DNA from: Thysanoteuthis rhombus
Lineage: Eukaryota; Mollusca; Cephalopoda; Oegopsida; Thysanoteuthidae
Direction: 5' to 3'
Assembly: GCA_963457665.1 (NCBI GenBank)
Contig: OY735212.1
Span: forward strand, 10,879,183-10,943,182
DNA length: 64,000 nt
Shown: one piece after another, positions 57,317 to 64,000 of the stretch
Position numbering within the stretch: position 1 is the first letter of the stretch
Layout of the letters: every line of letters starts with the position of its first letter
The notes under the pieces: model-generated
Seen by the model: the letters and a program-made list of their open reading frames with translations, nothing else
What the model was told of the DNA's origin: nothing
The model's database searches: none
Made by a program: the position numbers and the translations under genes

Positions 57317-57560
57317 TCATCTGGTTGAGTGTGCTCGGATCCCATTAATTCTAGCACCTCCCATTTTGGTTCTCCATAGCATTCGGTAGAACATGAGACT
57401 CACATCCAATATTTGTGCGTAGTCGACGTATGTTTTAGGTGGTCGACCAACACTTCTATGTTCATAAGTTCTGAAACAATATACCATATTTGGTAGCATA
57501 TCAGAGTCCCACTCTTTTTAAGCTCAGAATGATAAGGCTAGAGCATATCCCCCTTAATTG
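57317..57560 (-). mobile_element. LINE C-terminal fragment of a third type
   Basis: A minus frame from 57,499 reads FRTYEHRSVGRPPKTYVD, YAQILDVSLMFYRMLWRTKM and GARINGIRAHSTR before a stop. RSVGRPPKTYVD and a terminal VRA.STR motif are typical of the C-terminus of a family of LINE polyproteins in marine invertebrates, different from the two other LINEs here. Upstream extent is unclear. Confidence 0.55.
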
Positions 57561-58014
57561 ATTTCATTTATCACCCCTATATCAATCCTACCTCGAATTC
57601 TGACGAATGTGGGGCTCCGTGGCGCATGGTGCTTTGTATCATAGGCGTGCTCTGAGCTACGAATGCAAAAACTTCGAAAAGTTGTGTCTGCAGAGAGCAA
57701 TAGGCACTTAAAGCTGAAGGCCCTTTTAGTTCAATGTAGGACTATACTTTAATGATAGTGTCAGCCGAAATAAGCTTTCGAGGATTTTTTAAAACTCGGT
57801 AACACAAAAAGACTTTACAGTGAGTCTACCGTCCCTATATTGTACCAAAAAGACTTTATTGTCCATTACTTTTTACAGGCACAAATATATTTTTGCATTT
57901 TTTTGCATCGGGAATACAAAACACCATACAACAAGGGTGGGACTAGACGATTAGTTACGAGAACCTCTTAGGACACTTTTAGGGAAGGGGGGACATTGTA
58001 GGTCTACACGATCA
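57561..58014. other. Unassigned; possible Pol III-like box near 57,617
   Basis: CCGTGGCGCATGGTG is an A-box-like string, but a matching B box is poor (CTACGAATGC), so no SINE is called. Confidence 0.25.
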
Positions 58015-58375
58015 AATTTTTAGTGTCTATCGTTAGAAATAGACCTCTCCCAGGCTACGTCCCGAAGCCAATTACTTCCTGAACTACTCTAGTTCATCAC
58101 GCAATCTTAAATTTTCTCTGGGGATCCACATCCTGAGTCATGATGTCCATCGGCTGTCTGACATTCTTGCAACATGACCAGCCTATTGCTATTTGAGTTT
58201 TCTAATGGATGCTATGATATCCCCGGCTCCTGTTTTTTTTCTTTAATATACTGTGTTTTTTTGTAATCTGTCCATGTGATGTTGAGCATGATTTTCTTAT
58301 GTGTACTTTAAATGGTTCTCAGTTTGAGGGTCAATATTTTTGGTTAGGTTCTTTTTTCCAGCTCTGTCGATGACA
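58015..58375 (-). mobile_element. RTE-like LINE 3' end
   Basis: Matches family words at GGGGATCCACATCCTGAG, TGATGTCCATCGGCTGTC, ACATGACCAGCC, ATTTGAGTTTTCTAATGGAT, CCATGTGATGTTGAGCATG and CAGTTTGAGGGTCAAT. The extreme 3' end and tail are damaged. Confidence 0.85.
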
Positions 58376-58589
58376 GGCAATCAAATACGGTACTTGATGA
58401 GAGTAATAAGAGTAAGTAGACTAAAACACCACAACCTTCCTGCCAATTTGCAGGATGTGAAGATTAAGTGGATGTTTCGTATCAACTCTCCTCGATATGT
58501 ATATCGTGGGATAGTATTCCATCTACATTCTCATGTTAAAAAAATATCCTTTTCTTTAATGTGAACGAACACACAAGAAAATTACATGA

Positions 58590-59010
58590 ATTGGTCTGGT
58601 TAGTTGCTCAATAAAAACTGTTACTTGACCCAATGTCTATTGGCAGCATGTTATGTTGGGGATGCTCTATTAAAACAATTAAAAAAGGGGAGTGATCAAT
58701 GAATAAGTTAGGTCCCTCGCTTTTAGTTCTGTCGTGATCACTAGAGAAATTCGAATTTTCAAGAAACAAGCCCGATCGCCATGAATTTAGCATGAATTTA
58801 TAATCTAAATTGATTCCCCCCAGATTAAATTTTTTCTTGGGGGGGGGGGAGATACAAACAAAAAACCTTTCCCAAACTTGATAAGAAGTAAATGTCCAAA
58901 TTTTCAGCCCTCTTGCTCCACCGGTGCGACCTGCACACGCAACACATACATACACAGAATGCAAGCTAGACTCACTTGAAAACTCAAGAAACCTATTTTG
59001 ACAGTTTTAA
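58590..59010 (-). repeat. Dispersed repeat D1, near full length
   Basis: TTGGTCTGGTTAGTTGCTC, GGCAGCATGTTATGTTGG, GAGTGATCAATGAATAAG, AATTCGAATTTTCAAG, GCATGAATTTATAATC, a G run at 58,841-58,850, TTCAGCCCTCTTGC, CGGTGCGACCTGC, CATACATACA and GAAACCTATTTTGACAG. The most complete single D1 copy in the window. Confidence 0.72.
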
Positions 59011-59580
59011 TTGACGTTTCCTAATCATATGAAGAAGCATTAGCAAAAAAACCTTTTTGCTGGTAAATCAAAGACTGTGATTGCCTCTTAAATACGCATG
59101 TCCATCGTTTGTACGAGATGCAGTGTCACCTATCGGGTAACGAAGAAGGATCACGGCAAACCTATTCAAAAAAAGTCTCTGTTCATTTTACACAAATGCC
59201 CTTGGGATATATTACTTCACCTAGCGCAGGTGGACCGGCTGAGTAGTCATGTGAAATTTAGAGCTTGAGCAAGGACAACTGAAACCGTGGACTGCGTGCA
59301 GGGATTACTTACTTCCAATCTCTGACATGTTTCCCGTTGAATGTTCAGTAGGGTGTGGTTTTATCGAATTTTTTGCTTTGTTTAACGGTTGTTGGTCAAG
59401 CAAAAAAAAATAGATGTATATAATCGAATTTCCATTAAAAAATCAAGACATGCACTTGATTTTAAAAGAGTGGGTTCTGTGGGACAAAAAATATCCCAAC
59501 AAGCTATTTGTCCTCTATGATGTCAATATTCAGCATGTCTTAACGCAAAACATTGATAAGTACAAAGTGATCATCTTTTA
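59011..59580. other. No gene seen
   Basis: The ORF from 59,414 runs into a CATA array. Its first 65 residues have no recognised similarity. Confidence 0.35.
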
Positions 59581-59949
59581 TACACAGGGTGGTCCCAAAA
59601 GGTTGGAAACATTTTCATTACATACATCTATACAATCATACATACATACATATATACATACATATATACATACATATGTTTATACATACACAGCCAACCA
59701 GATGAGTGTAAAAATTTAAAAAGGTTTACTTGAAATAAAAATGCATTAGTTTGAATAAGAATAAGTAATGCTTAAATCTGTGTGATGTGTATTGCTCTTT
59801 TTTTAAAGTAGCCAAAAGAAAGAGCCTAGAAGAAGAGAAATGCGTAGAAGAAAATACTTACATCTAAATGTTAATTGACAACATGAATGATTTGTACGAA
59901 AGTATGAATATAATGGAAACGTCCCCTGTTTTTGTGGGGCCACACTGTA
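59581..59949. mobile_element. Putative MITE of Tc1/mariner type
   Basis: The left end TACACAGGGTGGTCCCAAAA.. with GGAAACATTTTC.TTA is matched by the reverse complement of the right end (TACAGTGTGGCCCCACAAAA.. with GGGACGTTTCCATTA). Both ends begin with TA, as expected for a TA target-site duplication. The 369-bp interior has no ORF for a transposase and includes a (CATA)n array at 59,627-59,690. The match is imperfect. Confidence 0.45.
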
Positions 59950-61374
59950 CATATATATTAGCTTTGCGTGCTTCATTCAGACGTAATGGTTAACAAACTA
60001 GTGTCTGATGCCATTACAAGTGATTTCAGTGATTACTGGATGTCCCTTACTCGTGGATTTGTGTCAATTTTAAACTATACATCAGTAAATATTGAATACT
60101 GTATCCACTATGACTGTTCACACATCAAATATCTTAGAAGTTTTATGTTAAGAACGCGTGTCCCGGTGTCTATTTTCACTCTTTAAAACAATCTGCAGAT
60201 CTCTTTTTCGTGATCGCTGTCAGCAGCCTCGTCAAATTCCTCTTAAGCTTGTCCATGCTCATGAAACCTCTTTGGATAGGAAGTAAAATCTGAACTGTTG
60301 GATGGGTTGACGGACATAAGTCATTAGCTGTTCTGCCGGAAAATTTGTACACGAGACATTAAGAATGCACAAGTTCGGCCATTGTGCACAAGTCACGAAC
60401 TCTGTCAATGGTGCAAAACTGCTTACTGAGTAACCCAACGGGATAGTGTCATGTGTCGTAATATTTTCTTTGGTTGTTAAGTTAAACCAAGGCAATCGGT
60501 TCTCCAGATACTAGAACTAGTTGAATACTTTTCGGACAATCATGCAATCAAATTGTTGTAATACTGATAATGACGGTTGGATTATAATTACCATCAATCT
60601 TCCTAATTATAATAATCACTAGCAACGATGAAATATTCTTATCAAATATAATCTAGATAACAATTTTAATTACATTCAAAGCATTTAGCCCAATTTGCCA
60701 AACGCTTATTGTTAGACTGCATATAGAGTTGAGTTTTTCCCCTCCTACAATAAGAGCTACCCATACCAAAAAGCGACGTCATAGACATAAAACAGTGGTA
60801 TTCATAAGAACTCCTTAAGAGTCAACTTAGTTACTCACATGAAGGAGACTAAATATCTTTTTTACATTCCAATCTCGAGGCAAGAAAATTGATAGATTTG
60901 AGATTCTTAAAAAATGATTGATTAAAACTGTGTTCTTCATAGCATTTTTGCACCTTTGTTCCAAACGGATATAAGTGAATGATCTTTCAGTTCGAAAATG
61001 AGGCGCTCATCCAAATTACGCTTTTTTTCAGTGTTGATTCAAAGTAAAGACGTGTTTTATTTTCACGGGAAAATAACAAATCAAATGAATTTTTCAGTTA
61101 AAATATTTTTTTTCAAGGAAGAAATGACGAAAAAAGGATCACTTCAATTTAAATATCTGTGGATATAAAAATCTCTGAAAATGTGTTAAAAACTTTTACG
61201 AACGCTCGTTTTTAGTTTGTGTTTTTTCATCATGATTGTTTTGTAAAATAATGGCAATTTACGTATTGCAAGCGTTGGTCATTTACATTTTATGACCAGA
61301 TAATCTCTGGAAAATGCATAATACAAAAGTTGTAATTATCATCTGACGTATAAGTAGTTGTAAGAAGGGAGTGT
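59950..61374. other. Large unassigned region
   Basis: Two ORFs (59,968-60,186 plus, 60,259-60,495 minus) have no recognised family. 60,190-60,490 is less AT-rich and may belong to an unidentified repeat. Confidence 0.35.
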
Positions 61375-61909
61375 GACCCTATCTCATCAGTGCTTGTTCT
61401 TAATTTGATTCTGCAATTTGATGACCACTCGAACTTTGGAAGAGGAGAGGCAAGAATTCCTGATCATTTTACCGGTTACTAATAACCTGACCCTTCCCTA
61501 ACCATTTGCACTTTATCCGCTACGACAGCAGATTCCACTATTCAACAGTTCAAAATGAAAACGGATCTGGTTAATTACAAGAAAAAATATGATGTAACTA
61601 ATATCAGCAGGATGTGTTGGAGCCGATCAACTAAAAATTTTTAAAAAGAGGTTGTCAATGAATTATTTACTTTTCTTGCCTTCTGTTTGATCAATGAAAT
61701 GTCCGAATTTTCGATAAGTATGTACACTACCAGTCACAAACTAAGAGAACAATTTATCATTTATTTACATTCGAAACTCCTCCCCCTCAAAAAAATTAGG
61801 TGTTTCCTATAAATGATAAGGCATTAATCTATAAATTTTCAGCCATTTTACTCGATTCGTGCAATCTGTACTTGCAACACACACATCTATCAATCCATCC
61901 ATCCATCAA

Positions 61910-61964
61910 CACATACATACATACATACATACATACATACATACATACATACATACATACATAA
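61910..61964. repeat. (CATA)n microsatellite inside D1
   Basis: About 13 tetranucleotide units, within the D1 repeat. Confidence 0.97.
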
Positions 61965-62244
61965 CTACGCAGGCAGAATCACTTACAATCCGGAGAAACT
62001 TGCAGTGTACTGAGAGTTTGAATTGTTAGAATATCTTTTGCACTTATGATCCACACATTTCGGCGTTGGTCCAAGTTTTGAGTCGAACACGTTGTTATCA
62101 GCCGATTTTCATCTGAATTTGTACTGTGTAATTTTCATTCAAAGTGATAAATACTTATCTCTTAATTAGGTGGACTAATTGGAAACCTGCTTTACTGATG
62201 TGATCTGTACTTGCTTCCAGTGGAAGACATTAGTAGGGTCTTCG

Positions 62245-62745
62245 TAGATGATTAAAAAAATCCGTCGTTGGACTCACATCTTCCCCGTGATTAGCGACAC
62301 TTCTCTATCATGGGTGTCGCAGAGCCGGTACTTTCTGAACTTATCTACCCCGTCTCTCCATCTAATTCTGTGTAGGCTTATGATTTCTGGGCATCCATGT
62401 CATGAGTTGCAATGTTTATTAGTTGTCTGCCATTCTTGCAGCATGGCCAGCCCATTACCATCTGAAATTTTTAATGGATTAAATGATGTCCCTGACTCCT
62501 GTCTTCTTCTGGATGTATTTTTTTGTCATGTGGTCTTTCCATGTGAGATTGAGAATAATTCCTTCATTCTACGTTGCATGATTCTCAATTTGCAGGTCGG
62601 TCTCTTGGTTAGGTCCCATGTCTCAGCTCCGTAAGTGACTATTGGGAGGATGGATTGGTTACACACCCTTATTTTCCGGACTGATGGGATCGTCTTGTTT
62701 TTGGAGGTTGAGCATACTCTGCCAAAGGCTTGCCATCCTAGATGT
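62245..62745 (-). mobile_element. RTE-like LINE 3' end inserted in duplication Y
   Basis: The family order is intact: GTCGTTGGACTCACATCTTCC, CTTCTCTATCATGGGTGTCG, CATGGCCAGCCCATTACC, GGTCTTTCCATGTGAG, GGTTAGGTCCCATG, GGGATCGTCTTGTTTTTGG and GGCTTGCCATCCTA. The 3' triplet tail is reduced to GATGATT. The missing counterpart in copy X shows that it arrived after the duplication. Confidence 0.87.
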
Positions 62746-63345
62746 GAAGGATCTCTTATTTCAATAATTTTGGCTCCAATGCACTGTTATTTTTTTTACT
62801 TAGATAAACGAAATTGTTTTTGTTTTTTTCTATATCAGATAGATAGATAAGAATTAGATCAGAATTGTCAAAGTTTGTAATCCTCAAAAACTATCCTCTT
62901 ATTTCATGAGGCTCATTTTCCCAATGGAATTGTCCATCAGAATCAGGAATGAGGGTCAGCAGTCAAAGAATTTTGATTTTGAAGGAAAAACGGTCCTTGG
63001 TTCCAAAGACACAACTGGCACATCGCTATGACTTGCGATCTTTTTTTTTTTTGAGGGGGGGGGGCGATCTTGCATAAACTAAGGAATGGGAAATTCTTTA
63101 TGAGACCTTCTGTTACGTTGTGCATCCACTGCCTTGTGGAGGGGGGTTCACTTGTGAACTGATATGGAGATTCCAAAGAACCTTCGGGATACGAGACCAA
63201 TGTTTGGTCTGACGAAGCCAGTGATTGCTGTCTTTGGATCTGTGCGACGGATATCATTTGTGGATCGAAGAAAAAAATGGCATCTAAACGGACTGTAGCA
63301 AGGAAGAGAAAAATACAACCGCGCAGAAAATTCCTTGTGTATACA

Positions 63346-63958
63346 AATGACATTTATTGAGATCTTCGTGTAATCAGCTTTCTGAACTGATAAAAGCAAA
63401 AGTGTCCAGTATCATTTATTCAAAGCTACTTGAAATTATAACAATCCAAATCAGATCTCACCGTCATCAGCCACTCACAAGTAAGGCTGGTATTTTCAAA
63501 AGTACTGCATTACCTTTTAGGGCAGCTAACCATGGAATTTATTATTAGGTTGTTCAAAATTGTGCATTCGAGTTGGAAAAAACACTTCATGTACACCTGA
63601 CTGTTCGTTCACATTCTTACACCTCCTGATAATATGTTTACAGACACATTTTACCTCGATCGAATTAAACTTATTGGATAATCGAGTTTCAGTAGCAACA
63701 GTAAATTGTTCTACACAAATAATATGATCTAAAAATATACATTTGAATGGAGGAACAATTCACTTGGATTCATTTCGAAACTTTGGATGTGAATTTCATA
63801 GAGATCGACGTATTCATATCTTGTCTCTTGCAATCGGATATCAGAAGGTACAGAAATGGAGTAGGGCCTTTGACTCACAATATTGTGTAGTATAGAGATC
63901 AGTCTCATACTGAGACCAGTACGGAAGGCTCTCTCCATGATTTATGTATGGTTTTTAA
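63346..63958. other. Unassigned
   Basis: Short ORFs, no element recognised. Confidence 0.4.
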
Positions 63959-64000
63959 GCTGGGTATTCCTAGACGGTCACCCATCTAGGTACTGAGTAA
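63959..64000 (-). rRNA. 5S rRNA-like 3' portion, cut by window end
   Basis: The minus strand reads GTACCTAGATGGGTGACCG then TCTAGGAATACCC, close to the canonical metazoan 5S box-C region (GTACTTGGATGGGTGACCG, CCTGGGAATACC) with about four differences. Similarity stops where 5S continues with GGTGTTGTAGGC. It could be a diverged 5S gene, a pseudogene, or the head of a 5S-derived SINE. The 5' part lies outside the window. Confidence 0.6.

Larger units (their letters stand above)
61375..63345 (+). repeat. Direct duplication, copy Y (with RTE insertion)
   Basis: Homologous to 54,130-55,660. It contains a minus-strand D1 core (61,560-62,040) whose internal position carries (CATA)n at 61,910-61,964. 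It is interrupted by an RTE 3' end at about 62,245-62,745. The right flank resumes with AAGGATCTCTTATTTCAAT, matching AAGGATCCTTCGATTCAAT of X. Confidence 0.75.

Noticed and set aside
57605..57670. tRNA-SINE from an A-box-like string
   Set aside because: B box is poor and no tRNA fold could be traced.

Overview
This looks like AT-rich, non-coding metazoan nuclear DNA. No open reading frame in the 64 kb resembles a conserved host gene: all ORFs are short, many are translations of (AT)n, (CA)n or triplet repeats, and every recognisable protein similarity is a decayed transposable element. The best guess for the source is a coleoid cephalopod, probably an octopus. This rests on the mix of many RTE-like LINE fragments ending in ATG triplets, an R4/Dong-like LINE in TAA arrays, tRNA-type SINE material, and many (AT)n, (CA)n and (CATA)n arrays. 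It is an inference from family content, not an identification.

Layout. 1-2.25 kb: an RTE scrap at the edge, microsatellites, then a rearranged RTE copy (+) ending in (GAT)n. 2.25-4.6 kb: three head-to-tail minus-strand pieces of a LINE with a C-terminal CCHC knuckle and restriction-enzyme-like endonuclease (RLE), separated by (TTA)n arrays. 5-13 kb: further LINE fragments in both orientations plus a dispersed repeat called D1 here. 13-17 kb: mostly unassigned. 17.5-18.6 kb: the best RTE reverse transcriptase segment (-), joined to an inverted RTE 3' end (+). 19-20.3 kb: relics of a hAT transposase and a Helitron-type helicase. 22.2-23.1 kb: a purine-strand tract of about 900 bp. 24-33 kb: RTE fragments, D1 copies and a mariner-like transposase relic with its catalytic centre deleted. 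33-34 kb: a degenerate tandem repeat. 34-47 kb: mostly unassigned AT-rich DNA, with a palindromic tRNA-SINE-like element at 41.05-41.38 kb. 47.6-48.9 kb: a plus-strand RLE LINE copy between compound triplet arrays. 49-64 kb: RTE fragments, two pairs of long ancient direct duplications (A/B and X/Y), a putative TA-flanked MITE, a second LINE type, and a 5S rRNA-like end cut by the window edge.

The genes do not work together, because none appears functional. The window records layered transposition. RTE copies are fragmentary and three loci look like 5'-inverted insertions. The RLE LINE appears tied to TAA repeats. An RTE 3' end is inserted inside one copy of the X/Y duplication. Element boundaries were read by eye and are usually uncertain by 10-30 bp.
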